A stretch of 64,000 nt of DNA from positions 37,450-101,449 of the forward strand of contig VTPC01007494.1 of NCBI GenBank assembly GCA_011009095.1, given 5' to 3'. Under the pieces are notes generated by a model, which was not told the origin of the DNA, ran no database searches, and saw only the letters and a program-made list of their open reading frames with translations. Shown here one piece after another: positions 49,901-61,509 of the stretch (within the stretch, counting starts at the first letter, position 1; the number at the start of each line of letters is the position of its first letter). The position numbers and the translations under genes were made by a program. This DNA is from Ignelater luminosus (Eukaryota; Arthropoda; Insecta; Coleoptera; Elateridae).

Positions 49901-51967
49901 CAAATGCCACAGGCTCAAGCCACGTCAGCTCTTGAAAAGTCTGGAAGAAAAGAAGCACAAAGCGGTACGTGGTTTAATGCCCAAGATTATTGTGACATTG
50001 GAGTTTTTCACTAAATTGAGATTTGACAGTTTCTCTTCATAGAGAACTCTTTTTTGTGTAATACTATTGCTTTAGCCCATCTAGAGTGCATATAGTTCTT
50101 TCATAGGTTATAATGTCCTGACTGTTGACTTACCAAGACAGCATTGCGTCGTGTAACTTGCGCAAGCTCAAACTTTATTACTTCGAGAAGTATTAGCTAG
50201 AAAAGAGAGAACTGTCTATTCTGGTGATTTTTAATTTTACCCGTCGCCTTTGGCTTACGCTACACTTAATGACTCAACAATAAAAAATGACTAAAACATC
50301 ATGTTAAGTTCCCCTTGTTACTTACTGGATTAAAAGCCTACTGAATCTTGACTTGTACATGGCGAGTTTTGGCGTAGCATAGTTTGATCTGTCTTGCAAT
50401 CGACTTTTGGTTTCCGTTTGAAGTTTCTTTATGAACAATATGAATTATCTAGACCATCAATTCATGCTACTTTATTACCGATAAGCCTAGTCTTGAAAGG
50501 GTCATGTCAACCTTTGCTTCAGCACGATTAGCTATAGATCTATATGACAATTCTGCTAGTATGTATTTGATATTTCACTGTGTTTAAACTTAAAGATGTT
50601 TACTTCATTTTGTTTTTATATTTATACTTTCTTAAGATGTACCTCTCAAGGTTTCATTCGGAACCGAATACCATATAGCAGTCAGTTGGTACTCGTTTGT
50701 ATTAGGTCTTCTAATTCAATATTCGTTTTTTTTTTCTAGGTATACTAGTTTTTCGCTTAAGTAGTTTCAATAATCCCAATATGTAAGTAGTGTTTACGGA
50801 CGTCACAAGATTTATAATCCTAAACTATCTATAAATCAACTAAAGAATAATTTTAAAATATATTTCGCGTTAATTTCGACTCATAGTGACATCTCTCGAT
50901 TAAACACGATACTAATTAATACTAAAAACTACTCAAGATTACCATAAGTAATTCTTTTTCTCTTTTTGTTTCAGTCGTTCTTTGGAAGATCCTACAACAA
51001 CATCAGCACTATAGGAGACTGCAAAAACAACGGCGAATGCATAATAAACAAGAAAAATCGCACAACATGCAAAGCTTGCAGGTTACGCAAGTGTTTAGTT
51101 GTCGGCATGTCGAAAAGTGGCTCACGTTACGGTCGTCGATCAAATTGGTTTAAAATACACTGTCTCTTACAAGAACAACAACAACAGCAACAACAACAAA
51201 ATCAACAGAATCATTTACCGAATAGTCTATTACAACAACAGTCTTTATCAACAAATCCATTATCAACTCGGAAACCGCCTATGAGGACACCACCACATAA
51301 TAACAATAACAACCAACAGAATATCGGATTAGGACTGTTAGGCCCGCAACCGTTTCCGCCACCACTCCTACATTTACCTCGAACTAGAGAAGAACTCGTC
51401 TTGTTAGGTTTTGAAGATTATAGACAATCAGCATCACCGTCAGTGAGTTCACCAGAATCGCATAATTCCGATTCATCCCTGGAAGTAAACGATGTGAGAC
51501 GATCTTTACCTTTATTTCCCGGATTATTACCTCCATCATTTCTTCCACCTCCCAACTTTTTATTTCCCCCAGGGTATCCTACGTTTTATCCAGGTCTTTT
51601 ACAACCTGCACCTGCTGACAATAATAATCGACCGATTAGAAATAATAATCATACTCCAACAACTGATGCTTTTAATAAGCGAGTCATCCTCGATGCTGTG
51701 TTACGATCGCAAAGATCACCGACGCCGGAAGAACCGGAAACAGCCGTGCCCTCCGATTCTCCGGTTCAAGAAGATCCTCTAGATCTCAGCATGAAACCAT
51801 TAAGTGAAAGAGGTTCGTCTCCTGCGCATAGTGATAGATCCGGTTCTGAAAGGACAGAACGTGGTGCTGGAAGTGAAGCGGACGAGAGCGATTGCGATTC
51901 AGAGACCGAAATGCAAAGGATAAAACGTCTCCGACCGACACCACTTGATTTAACCACTAAAATGTAA
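37855..51967 (+). CDS. kni: Knirps-family nuclear receptor (NR0A), two coding exons 37855-37932 and 50975-51967
   Basis: This is a zinc-finger transcription factor without a ligand-binding domain. Known members (knirps, knirps-like, eagle) act in the nucleus as DNA-binding repressors in segmentation, trachea, wing-vein and neuroblast patterning. The exons join in phase 0 to give 356 residues, close to Drosophila family lengths. Finger 1 uses C5, C8, C22 and C25 with the P-box EGCKSFFGR spanning the splice; finger 2 uses C42, C48, C58 and C61. The Knirps box follows at about residues 71-94 ([20 protein letters not shown]). Then come a short glutamine run, a proline-rich middle, PLDLS at 294-298 and PLDLT at 349-353, both of the CtBP-recruiting type. 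The start is the ATG aligned with the family N-terminus ([18 protein letters not shown]). The finger-2 sequence SYNNISTI is closer to knirps/knirps-like than to eagle as I recall them. The family call is firm; the paralogue (kni or knrl) is not. Confidence 0.95.
38128..39419 (-). mobile_element. Full-length mariner element (1,292 bp) inside the intron, inactivated
   Basis: Both ends are intact: 28-bp terminal inverted repeats differing at one position (left CGAGGGTGGTCTGAAAAGTT, right end its complement with a T for the third G). TA dinucleotides at 38126-38127 and 39420-39421 are the expected Tc1/mariner target duplication. The total length is typical of mariner. The transposase lies on the minus strand, opposite to the host gene, and is broken. 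The near-identical ends suggest a fairly recent insertion compared with the other transposon debris in the window. Confidence 0.96.
38193..39241 (-). pseudogene. Mariner transposase, broken by one stop and one frameshift
   Basis: The protein normally cuts and rejoins DNA at TA sites. It reads from the ATG at 39241 ([17 protein letters not shown]), through the paired helix-turn-helix DNA-binding region, to a C-terminus ending GDYVEK at 38193. The catalytic triad is of the D,D34D type: the first Asp is in [14 protein letters not shown], the second in HQDNAPSH and the third in [13 protein letters not shown], with 34 residues between the last two. Two lesions are visible. A TAA falls just after FRRN at about 38800, upstream of the first catalytic Asp. 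A one-base loss lies in the A-rich stretch near 38695, where the frame shifts before [15 protein letters not shown]. All three catalytic residues survive, but no single frame encodes them together. The lengths and motifs make the family certain; I did not assign a subfamily. Confidence 0.95.
40975..41870 (-). pseudogene. hAT transposase pseudogene, C-terminal half with hATC region
   Basis: The minus strand reads from [19 protein letters not shown] (about 41850) through an alpha-helical stretch, [19 protein letters not shown] and [15 protein letters not shown], to [20 protein letters not shown] and [10 protein letters not shown] near 40975. The last part is the hATC dimerisation motif, normally A-S-A-E-R-S-F-S-K-L-K; here Val replaces the Glu. 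One in-frame TAA is at 41703-41705, and several frame shifts separate the 41.15-41.53 kb pieces. It belongs to the same broad ZMYM1-like group as the + strand pseudogene at 32-33 kb but covers the opposite half of the protein. It lies within the host intron, antisense to the host gene. Confidence 0.85.
43932..44037 (-). repeat. LTR/primer-binding-site-like remnant, copy 1
   Basis: Read on the minus strand, the copy contains CAATAAAATGGCGCCCAACG, followed by GTTGAAAAAGCGTGG. TGGCGCCCAAC matches the tRNA-Lys-type primer-binding site that begins the internal region of many gypsy-like LTR retrotransposons. A related copy lies at 48376-48484. The surrounding LTR and any gag-pol sequence are not recognisable, so this is a remnant at best. 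Confidence 0.45.
44930..45320. promoter_or_regulatory. Candidate intronic enhancer
   Basis: This part of the intron is clearly richer in G+C than its surroundings and has no transposon signature or open coding frame. It contains the perfect 16-bp palindrome TAATTGCATGCAATTA (45011-45026), a TAATCC Otx/Bicoid-type core (about 45101), a TTACGTCA CRE-like site (about 45116) and the near-palindrome ATGACATTGTCAT (45221-45233). A regulatory role is inferred from site content and location in a developmental transcription-factor gene, not shown. Confidence 0.4.
47340..47660. promoter_or_regulatory. Second candidate intronic enhancer
   Basis: A non-repetitive, G+C-richer segment within A+T-rich intron sequence. 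It contains TTTATGCAAAGTAATGA (caudal/POU-like), GGATTA (Otx/Bicoid-like core, about 47483) and several TAAT/ATTA cores. A 68-codon frame starting at 47481 covers part of it, but I see no protein family in it. The inference rests only on composition and motif content. Confidence 0.3.
48376..48484 (-). repeat. LTR/primer-binding-site-like remnant, copy 2
   Basis: The minus strand reads GATAATAAAATGGCGCCCAA followed by CTGAAAAAGCGTGAG, aligned with the 43932-44037 copy over about 105 bases. Both copies are in the same orientation, 4.4 kb apart, with unrelated DNA between. They look like two separate old insertions, or the two ends of one collapsed element. Confidence 0.45.
49036..49940 (+). repeat. 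Diverged tandem duplication in the host intron
   Basis: Unit 1 starts GGTTACCACATGTGACTTAA at about 49036, and unit 2 starts with the same 20 bases at about 49391. Further matching pairs are ATGACACCAT (about 49075 and 49661), GTGCCTTGGTTAAA-like text (about 49137 and 49726), AGAGATTACGACGATT (about 49254 and 49830), and a closing GTCAGCTCTTGAAAA-like segment. The offset moves from about 356 to about 580, so unit 2 carries an insertion of roughly 230 bases near 49420-49655. There is no recognisable coding sequence. Confidence 0.7.
50975..51967 (+). CDS. kni: Coding exon B: second zinc finger, Knirps box, repression region, stop
   Basis: This exon opens after the acceptor TTTTTGTTTCAG ending at 50974. 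Its first residues, SFFGRSYNN, continue the P-box of finger 1. Its 993 bases encode 330 residues and a TAA stop. After the Knirps box come a CAA/CAG-rich polyglutamine tract (about 51172-51205) and an asparagine-rich stretch with AAT/AAC codons. A proline/phenylalanine-rich block (about 51510-51610) is followed by an acidic, serine-rich tail with two P-L-D-L motifs, one of them three residues from the C-terminus. No nuclear-receptor ligand-binding domain follows, which is normal for NR0A. Codon use and third-position pattern are plainly coding, and there are no frame breaks. Confidence 0.96.
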   Translation, partial: SFFGRSYNNISTIGDCKNNGECIINKKNRTTCKACRLRKCLVVGMSKSGSRYGRRSNWFKIHCLLQEQQQQQQQQNQQNHLPNSLLQQQSLSTNPLSTRKPPMRTPPHNNNNNQQNIGLGLLGPQPFPPPLLHLPRTREELVLLGFEDYRQSASPSVSSPESHNSDSSLEVNDVRRSLPLFPGLLPPSFLPPPNFLFPPGYPTFYPGLLQPAPADNNNRPIRNNNHTPTTDAFNKRVILDAVLRSQRSPTPEEPETAVPSDSPVQEDPLDLSMKPLSERGSSPAHSDRSGSERTERGAGSEADESDCDSETEMQRIKRLRPTPLDLTTKM

Positions 51968-53500
51968 TGATATAGTCGATAAAATTGACCTCACCGTTGT
52001 GTTCCATTAGAGTACCTGGTGCGCCATGACCTAACCTGCCGCCTTTCCAAAGGAGTCTCTCCGCATATCAAACACCGTTTGCCAAAACGAGCTACAAAGG
52101 CGGCTTTTGATACCAAGTCATGTAGGGTAATGAGCTTGCATACGATCAGATATGCATGTCATACAAGTAAAATCCATTTCAAAACATTACAAAATATTAA
52201 CAATGTCCGCATTTTAAATCCGCGTTGAAAAGTATTCAAATATTATAAAGCAGACGTGAAGGTATGAATGTTTTTTCGAGTGCTTAGAAGACAAAAGCCC
52301 ACATTGGAGCTAATTGTTGGCCATTGTTTAAAAATTAAAATGATGCTAAAATGCTAGTCACGCCCATTAGTGCAGATCTAGATCGCCCCGTGGGAAACCT
52401 TATTGAAACGGCTAAAATGTTGACAGGCTCGATTCTTTAAGGATTATGACAGTGGAAAAAAGCTATACCTATTAGTGTTGTAAAACTTAATCAACCTGTT
52501 GACCCTAGACACAGTTGGAACGACCCGAAATAAATAAAGCGCCCGCGCAACATCAGGGTTGATTGATGGATATAGAAACAGTTATGAGCAGTATGGATTT
52601 TCCACTTTTTCATTTTTTGAAGTTTTGTGAAGAATTTATGAAAATGTAGCATTTTAATTGGATAAATTAGTAGAAGGAAAAAGCTTTTTGCAAGTACATA
52701 TAAACAGTATGGGTGGCCTCGAATAAATGTCTGCATCACACTTTTAATGTCAAAATAAATTTGTGAAGATAGTACTTAAAGAAGGAAAAAAATGTTGAAA
52801 AACTATAAAGGTCACAGCAGCGTAAATTTAGCAACTCGATACCGTGCATTAAAATTACTTGAAGGCACGGTTAAAATCTGCATCATCACCCGCAATGTTT
52901 ATGCGATAATTTACAATAAAAGTAAACCATTATTCGGACTCATGTTTTCTACATAACAAGAATGTTACCATAAAGTATATATTTTAATACATAGAGTGTA
53001 AAACACAGCAGGTACTCGATAATAAAAGTTTTATCACACGCCAAGTGTACGTATTTATATGAAAAAGATTTTTTTTAAAAGGCAATTTTCAGTTTTTGTG
53101 TTTTTTTTTTAATTTTTGTAAATATGTTGTATTTATATCTTCCTAGAAACTGTGAATTTAGTTGTTGTTAATTTTGCCCTTTTTAAACTGTGAGTTATAG
53201 GCCAGTATGTTGTATATTTTTTTTCTCTATGAATAGTGTGCTTTTTTCTTAAAAAGGATGTGTCTACTTAACCTTCAAAGTCAACTCTGTGATTTGATTA
53301 TAATGACCTCACAAACATGCAGTTGCAATTATGTTATGTAACATTTTCTAAATTTTACTGTCCCGTTTCTCTTTGATTTACAAAAACAATTTTTTCGTTT
53401 ACCTTCCCATTATGGTTTTCTTAACATATTTTTAAATAAAAACACAAAAATAATTATGCAAGAATTCAATGCGGATTTTAGATGCCCTAAAGCACTTGAA
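51968..53500 (+). other. Probable 3' UTR and downstream flank of the knirps-family gene
   Basis: No coding sequence is visible. The stretch is A+T-rich with several AATAAA hexamers, for example near 52526, 52917 and 53024, any of which could serve as a polyadenylation signal. The real transcript end cannot be chosen from sequence alone. Short open frames here have no recognisable content. Confidence 0.45.
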
Positions 53501-56500
53501 TTGTTTTAATGATACTTTATTTAAATGAATTTTTATTTAAATTAAAATATCATCTCTAACAAAAACTGGTACCTTTTTTATGGATTTTAAAACGGCAAAC
53601 CATGCTTTTTTTATTATACGATAGATAAAAGTTGTTAATATCAAATAAATTTTGACTCAAATGTCAAGACGTTTAACTTGATTAAGTTATTGTTGCTTTA
53701 TTAAAATTAATTTTTTTAATTTTTATTTTATTCCTAATTTGGAAAACGTTCAATTTGCTTAATTTATTATAATTACGACTTGTGGGTGGAAATATTTTAA
53801 ATTTTTGATAGTGAATAATAACAATGTAATTTATCCTAATGGATAGGATAGGATAGTTCTCATTAGCAAATTTGCATTTTTCCTTGTGATTACAAATTGT
53901 CTTAGAATTAACGTTTATTATTTTAGGTATTTTTGCAACTATTTATTCCTTTATATCCTTGTATATTTCATAACTACTACTGGGCTATTGGTACGAAAGT
54001 ACAGATAAGTAACTAAGTTCTTGGGTGATAGTTTTTATGCATCGCATCGTATTTGCCTGAAGAACTCCTAACGTTAATATTGCAATTATTTGTTTCTTCA
54101 GTATGTTTGCTCTACTGAAATCGACGATGTATTGATTTTGCATCTCATTTATTCTGCGACTATTATGAATAATAATAATAATTATCAATAAGCAATTGTT
54201 ACAAAAAAGAAATACTAAACCGCACGATATTACATACTTACAGATAAAGTAACTTTGTTCCAAATGAATAAGTTCCTAGATAGTCACATATTTATGTTTC
54301 TTTGCAAACTACTAATCTAAATAAATGACATAATCAAGTTTTTATTTGTTACATCCTTTTAATGATTAATTGTTTAAAAGACAACGAAACTATTTAAATT
54401 CAAAACTGCATGTTATAAGTGAGTCAGGTGCATAAATACTCTCGATTTTCTTCTTATTTTTAGTGCTAGACACTGACTAATATGCAGCCACATCCATAAT
54501 TTTATTTAATTTTAAGTAGTGCAATCTGTTATATGTTTTTTATATTAAAAAAAGATTACGTTTTATTGACGGCCAGTACAATTTTTTACATTTCAATTTT
54601 ACTGTAGACAACTTAGGAAAGTTTTGTACGTACAGTAAAACTTGAAATGTAAAAGAAATTTGATTATTCATTGTTCATTACCCTCGCAACTTTTTGATGT
54701 CGAGGTAATGAAAGAAGTTTGTTTGCATAACAATAAACAGAAATGAAGCAAATCCTACTTAATTAATTCTTAGTTATAAATTATTACTTGGGCATTTTAT
54801 CTGTTTGTAATATATTTACTATTGTTTGTTCGTATTAGTCATTTTTTGTTTGTTCTCACTACATGAAGGCATTAATTCCTAAATGTCCATTAAGGGACTT
54901 GGGCCAGTTCAAGTAAAATCGCCAACACCGTGTTTACATGTGAATCGATATTAAATTTTTTTTCTTTTTAAGAACTGTTTTATTTATTTCCTATTTAAAC
55001 AATCCTTACATTACCAAATAAATATCATTTTTAACTTGAGAATTATGATCAATAAATAAGATCCTAGACCTGGATGATACGCGAGCCTTATTTCGTATCC
55101 TGAAGCAGTCACAGTCCAAAATGGTTGCCAGAATTAGGTAAGAATTATGCTGTTTCAGCAAAGCTTGGTTTATGGTTTATTTAATATGTGTTGCTACACA
55201 CAAAAGTGCCACCTTTAAAAAATTTGTTTGTTTTTTTTGTTCTTTGTTCTTATAACAGAGATGTTATTGCCTAAGAGCTTTCGACTGATCATGTTATCAG
55301 TCATAACTGAACTATAAAAAGTAAAACCAGTTAAAGCAAAATACAATTGCGACTACATGCACATCTTATCATTTTGTACCTCGACTTTCAGTGGATGGAT
55401 GGAAAGTTCCTTTCTCAAAGTAATACCCTTCTTCTAATATCATCCTGTGAGTCGTTGCCGCAGATCACTATTCTGTCCCACATGTTGCCGCCCTTATGGG
55501 TACCAGCAATGCAAACAGTGAGGCATGAACTTCAGTCTGTTCTTAGTTAAGCTATAGTCTTTTCGGACACTTGTCAACGATGCATCTTTTCCTTGAAAGA
55601 AGAAGATATATTTCAAGCTTCTGGGTGAGACATCACGTCTTGAATGTTCTTTTCTTGTCAACAGAATTCGTATGAGATGTGATATCACAGCTCATAAAGC
55701 AGCGCCTGCAAATTTTTTTTACCCAGGGGTGATGCAATTAAATTAGTTACTAGTTCCAGTTAGTAGCCAGAGTTTCTGCAGCTCCCAAGTGCTTTCAATA
55801 TAAAGAGAATGAGACGCAAAGCACAAGGATGCTCCACCACTGTGTTTCACCATCTCCTTGGCCGGCAAGATGACTTGTCCATCGGTCTCTTCTAGTGTGC
55901 AACATCTCTCATCAACTGAAGAATCTGTGGTTCCAGAAGAAGTAATCTGATTGCTCTTGTTGAGGACTTACGTTTTTCACGTGGTGTATTCTTCAAGTTA
56001 TTAATCCAGTAGAGATCACACCTAAATCTACTCGCTGAGCGGTGGTAGAACGAATTCATTTAGTAAAATGTTTCAAGTTCAGATCATAATATTCTGAACT
56101 AAAACATTCTATCGAATTATTCTGCAGCTGACTTATCTTTAACCAAAGTCTCCAGTATGTCTGCAAGATAAGCCTTTTTTGTTGAATTTTGACGATCGAG
56201 GTCAGTAAAGACCTGCATCTTTGATCTTCATAGCTGAAATACTAGCGGATCTTGAATTTCTTTTGTGATGTTTTCAACTAAAATCACCCACGTTGACTTT
56301 TTAGCATTTGCTGCAAATACTATCGTTCCTATTTTCCTCATAGGATCATGAAACGATTTTGATTTAAAAGCGTGTTATTCTTGCACAAATGCTTTAGTGC
56401 TGGCCTTTTCTGTGCCTTACAAAAGCTTTCGCAGATTCATGTGACGCTACTACTAGTTACCAGGTACTGTAAGATCTGCGTTTTGATCTCCAAACGGAGA

Positions 56501-59500
56501 ATCACGAGAAGATCATCTTTAAAGGCATGGAAACGTTCTAAGAATTTTCTTTGTCAGTTTAACCACATTGATGATAAATATTTCTCAAAGTCAATTACAA
56601 GTCGACGTATTTTAGGACCTCCAAACACAATTCAATGCCGTGCGCCTTGATCCTGGGAGAGACCACTAACACAATTGCAGCCCTTATAGATGACAGTCAG
56701 TACTGGTAGGCAGCAAGAAACAACTAATGGTCGAGAATCAAGTCGGACACAAATCGGAGTAAAAGAGATTTCATAAATAAGATACTTGCATATTAAAAAG
56801 AAAAATTCAGGAAACCCTAGAAGAGGTTTCTTATCATCACACGTTGATAGTAATAATCGACACCACAGTATCTAAAATTGGTTGAGATGTACGAAACTCG
56901 AAAGAATTGACAGCTATTTCGGAAAACGTTCTAAAGGTTCTTCCATGCCAAATGGCTTGCTTTATTCTGGAATATAGAACGTACATAGTTACTACTTCCA
57001 CTAATAAGATTCTGAAGATGACGTAAGAGATCTTAGAGCGATCTCTAAGTGATTAGTTTGTAATTAAACTCTAAAACCAAGAGGGCAATTTTCAAAATAC
57101 TTTTGAACGTTTATGCAACCGGTTTCTAAATTTTCTCCATGACCTTGTTCTTCTTGCTCGTGGATAAATATTCTAAACCACTCCTAAATGCATGTTTTAT
57201 AGATTGCATCCTGCTAGGAGATTAATCATAATTCTAATTCTGAATTCAGGACTCTAAATTGGCAGTTTTGTCTTTTCTGTTCTAGTAGTTTTGAGACGCT
57301 ATACCCCTATTGCTGACACTGCAAGAAGTAGAAGAGATTGTAATCTAAAAAACAAGATGTCTTAAGTCTTTAATCTCTTCACCGCGTGGTAATAGCTAAC
57401 TTAGCAAAAGCTAGCATTCCAGGGACCAACTCTAAAATTACAAATTTCTAAAGGAATCAAAATCTTCAAACAGAACCTGTGAGCCTTGTTTATGAAATTT
57501 CTGTTGGTGCAAAGCAATCGCTTAAGAAATAAGGGCAAATATTATTAATTAATTTAGTTAATGAACAATCTCCAACGGACTTCACTTCTCACTTCCACCT
57601 AATCTCAATTTAATTATGTTACAGCTTCTTCCTGGTCAACATCTAAGAAACAATCGTCTTAATAGGTAAATGCCTAAAAGCACCATCGTTGTTGTCTTAG
57701 AGATTACGTGAAAAATATTAATAATTGGAATATTTAGAATTGACCAAATGTAATAACTACAGTAGGTATACCTGTATCAGACAGTATGATACGTATATTC
57801 TCAAAAGTTTTCTTTGAAGTCTGAAGAGATTCTTAGCCAAACAAAATAATAAGAACCGATATCTATAAGGATTTAGAACTGCAAAGACAAATTACTATTG
57901 CTTGCTTGTGGAGCGATCTCAGAATAACTGTTTCTGTTTAGGGACTGAACCAATCATAGGCACCGGTTTCAGAAAATCTCTGTGGAACTAGCTCTGTTCT
58001 ATATACCACAGGTACCCCACAATACTTTTTTGTAAGAAGGTCAGAAACGAAGAATTATTATTCTTCCTCTATAAAAGAGAGATGTCAGTTTCTTTGTAAT
58101 CATGAGATAATGTTTGTAGATTGAACCAACTGCAGATGCTGCCTTTAGGAATTCTTGTGGAATTGAAGTTCTTTGTTATATATCGTGGGTAATTTACACT
58201 CTGTAAATTCACTACGCTCGATATTGCTACAAACTTGCATGTTAGACTAATAATACCGTTTGGCAATATGTTGCTCTCAGATCGCATGGGCAAACAGTAC
58301 TTGTCCGTAATACTTTTATAAAACCATCAGCTAAAGTAGCTTTCGCTGAGATTGATTCATTTTGATTTTTCTGATCGTTTGTAGAACTAAACAAACGAGA
58401 AATTGGATTTATACTGAGATTTGAGAGAAGCCTTTTACGAAAGAGAGATGCTACTCTTTTTGTAATCACAGGATGATTAGGCAGCTTTAGCAAAAGTCAG
58501 AGCACAAGAGAAGTTTTACCCATGAGTGCTTTATTTAGACGAAAAGACTTTTATCAAAGCAATATAGTATAAAAAGAAATGATAAGCTTATAATTTATAA
58601 GATACTGTGTTACAGTTTGACTGTCTAAAAGGTACTATGCAGCCTTCAAAAGGAGAATGTAACACCAGAATTACCAGGTATGGTTACCACCACATTTGGT
58701 GTTTAGTCAGGCATTCATTTCGCAGAAGAATGTAAAGCATGTAAGAAAATCTAAACCCAGAACAATCAAAAAATAAAATTATTATACTAAAGTCTAGATA
58801 ATAACACTTTTTTGGGGTTAGGAAGTTTTCTATTTTGAATAAGACACACGAATATTTTTAAGTACTTATGGGCTTAAATCAAATTAACGGTTTGTTGGAT
58901 GTTCTGCTCGATATGACTTCAGTAGAGGATTTCAGATATGTTAAGTCTAACATTACAAAACTCAGCTTTGGTGTAAACTGTAGGGTGTAGGCTGTAAGGT
59001 CTGGTTTCTTTTCTAGCGCAATCAGATAAGACTGAAATAGCCGATGTAAATTATCGAAGTTCGAGAAGAAATAGAGAAAAGTTCGTAGGTCGATAAAATA
59101 AGCAAGGAAGACACTTCTAAAGAAATTTGTTGCCAACATATTGAGTCCTGAAGAAAATTGTATACATCTATAAAGAGGCACTGCATATAAAGGCGTTCTT
59201 TTCAAAGTTTTCATCTTTAAGCCTAAATCGTAAATCTTGAAAATAACACAAGCTTCGCCTATATGAATTTGAGTCGGAAGCCATTTAGCACGTCTTCCTG
59301 ATGATTCAAACTGTAGGGTTTTTCGTTCTCAAAATTGAGAAAACACTTGAAATTGATAATTTTACGAAAATTCTTATTGGACCATAAAAATTCTTGAATT
59401 ATTCATTAACGAATATTTTGCCCACCGTTGATGGTGCTAAATAAAGTTTAAAATTGCACAAATTTCCACATAATTTTAAAAAATCTCCAAAACCAACACG

Positions 59501-61305
59501 TAGTTATTTTGTATTCGTAATTTAGCAAGACGTCCCAGATATAAATTATCTTTTTTCCTTTTCAATAATAGTCCTGTTTTCCCTTTTTTTCTTCGAGAAA
59601 CACAACAAATGCCTTCTTTGAAGAGAAAAATCTGCAGGGAGGCATATAAAAATGACAGCGTAACAAGTTCCACAAATATTAATTAGAAACTCATATTCAC
59701 CAACAGATTATAACAATTTACACTACCAATAAAATACTCGATTAAAAGTTCACGTCACACAGTGAAATTATTTTACGACGCACGCATTACGGTGTAGAAT
59801 TACAATTATGGGAGTTTGTAAACCGGTTGAGCAATTATAAATTCATAGTTTCAACTAATGTGAAATGAAAATGGCGCGTGTAATTTCTTAACAAAATTTA
59901 AACTTGCATTTTTCTTAATGAAAATGAAATTTTATGTAACGTAATTGAGAAGGAAAATAGAAATAATCTAGATTTACTATAGTAGGAAGTTCTGATCATA
60001 ATAATAATAATAAAGAAATGTTTTCGATTAGAAAAAAATAAATAACTTGCAGTAGGTGTGTCACCTTGCAGCGACAACTTTGGCAAGCTGACAAAATTCC
60101 ATAGACAATTTTGCATTTACATTGGGTAGAATTAGTGCTACTGGAGTTTTATTTCAAAGGCAATGGTGACAAGCAGATTTTGAACGGATAAAATTCCAAA
60201 GCAAACGTTAACAAGTAGCTCTGTTATGCATATTACAATTTTTGTTATAAAAAATGAAGGAACTATAAATTTAAATAATTTGATTATAATTAAGGAAATA
60301 TAAAAATATTATTTAGATCGGATAGATATCGACTTTTAAATGATTTCAACGATATATAGACGCAAATCTATACAGAATATTAGTTATACGAAATGTTCAA
60401 ATACAAAGCAGTTTTATAGTATCATGAAATTGGAATACTGGATGAACGAGAAAACTGCTGGCAATTACTTTTACATTTTTTTTTTTTTTCTAATAATTGG
60501 CTATCTCATCCACGTGCACTATTTAGAAATATTTTTTCTTTGGTTTTTTTGTTACATATTCACTTACCGATACTGTTAGTGAAGGCATTCTTCTATCACA
60601 AATAAGATTATAATCTGGTGAATGATTGACATTCAATAAATATATTGCTGTTCTATAACAACAAAAAAAATATTCGGTGCCTATTTCCGGCTTGTCTGTT
60701 ATTCTTTTAATACAATTTTATACTACGAATCGATTTTCAGCAAACATTGCATATTTGGCCGAATGCCGGTAGAACGTTGGCTATGCTGCTCATCATAATG
60801 TCGCGTCATAGGTGACAAAACGTCACCGACATTGTATTGACGGCAGTTCATAATTTATATCTGTTTATGAACGAGTCAATTTTTTATTCTTTTTTTAAAA
60901 TCCAAAGATCATGACTTAGTGTTTAGAAGGGCTTGCGACCTCAGCCTAATATCAAGTCAAAAAAAATTGAAGTAAACGGTAAAGCTATTTAAGATTGAAT
61001 TAGAACATTATTGTTAAAACAGCAAACTTCTTAAGTTTTAGATTTTTAAATTATTTTCTGTTAAGTTTATTGTTGGCTTTGTGTGTGTCTTCCTAAAACC
61101 ACTCACGATAATCAAGTCATAAATTTTCTTATCAAACATTAAAGAACTAATTTAATTGTTTAGTAAGCAGCATTTAATTAAGAACAGACAAACGACTTTA
61201 GAAGTTTAGTAAAAAAATAAGATATTGGAGTGCCCGTTTTGGAGCTTCTAGCTACCTTGAAACACCTTATGATTGAAAGTAGATTCTTTCTATCGTTTCT
61301 TCATT
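53500..61305. other. Non-coding stretch without a supported gene
   Basis: It is A+T-rich, with no exon, RNA gene or transposon that I recognise. The open frames of up to 111 codons (for example 58879-59214 on the minus strand) read as low-complexity chance translations. Confidence 0.4.
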
Positions 61306-61504
61306 TATACCGCCTGGAGACTTTCCACGTAGACATAAAAGAGTATACGGGAAATAATCTGAAAGGAAATAATATCTAACATTATTGGTGTTGCTATAGC
61401 TAAGCAACATATGTACATCTCGCTTCTACTAATGTTAAATATTACTTTCAATTCTGTACTGGCTTTTGCTAGTATGTCTACATCAAAAGTTTTCAAGTTG
61501 TATG
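61306..61504. mobile_element. Foldback/MITE-like element, copy 2
   Basis: The left arm opens TATACCGCCTGGAGACTTTC and then GTAGACATA. The reverse complement of the right arm reads CATACAACTTGAAAAC, then TGTAGACATACTAGCAAAAG. It shares the CCTGGAxAC, GTAGACATA and GCAAAAGCC blocks with the element at 24179-24424, so the two look like members of one family. It is more diverged, and no clear target duplication is seen. Confidence 0.5.
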
Positions 61505-61509
61505 TTCGT

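Larger units (their letters stand above)
37933..50974 (+). other. Intron of 13,042 bases in the knirps-family gene
   Basis: The donor is GTAAGG and the acceptor TTTCAG; the phase is 0. The intron holds a mariner copy, a hAT pseudogene on the opposite strand, two short repeats resembling LTR/primer-binding junctions, and a diverged tandem duplication near 49 kb. Two stretches (about 44930-45320 and 47340-47650) are richer in G+C and in homeodomain-type sites than their surroundings. I see no further host exon inside it. Confidence 0.85.

Noticed and set aside
51099..51284. Second frame over the polyglutamine region of exon B
   Set aside because: It is a frame-shifted reading of CAA/CAG repeats in the knirps-family exon, giving asparagine-rich text.
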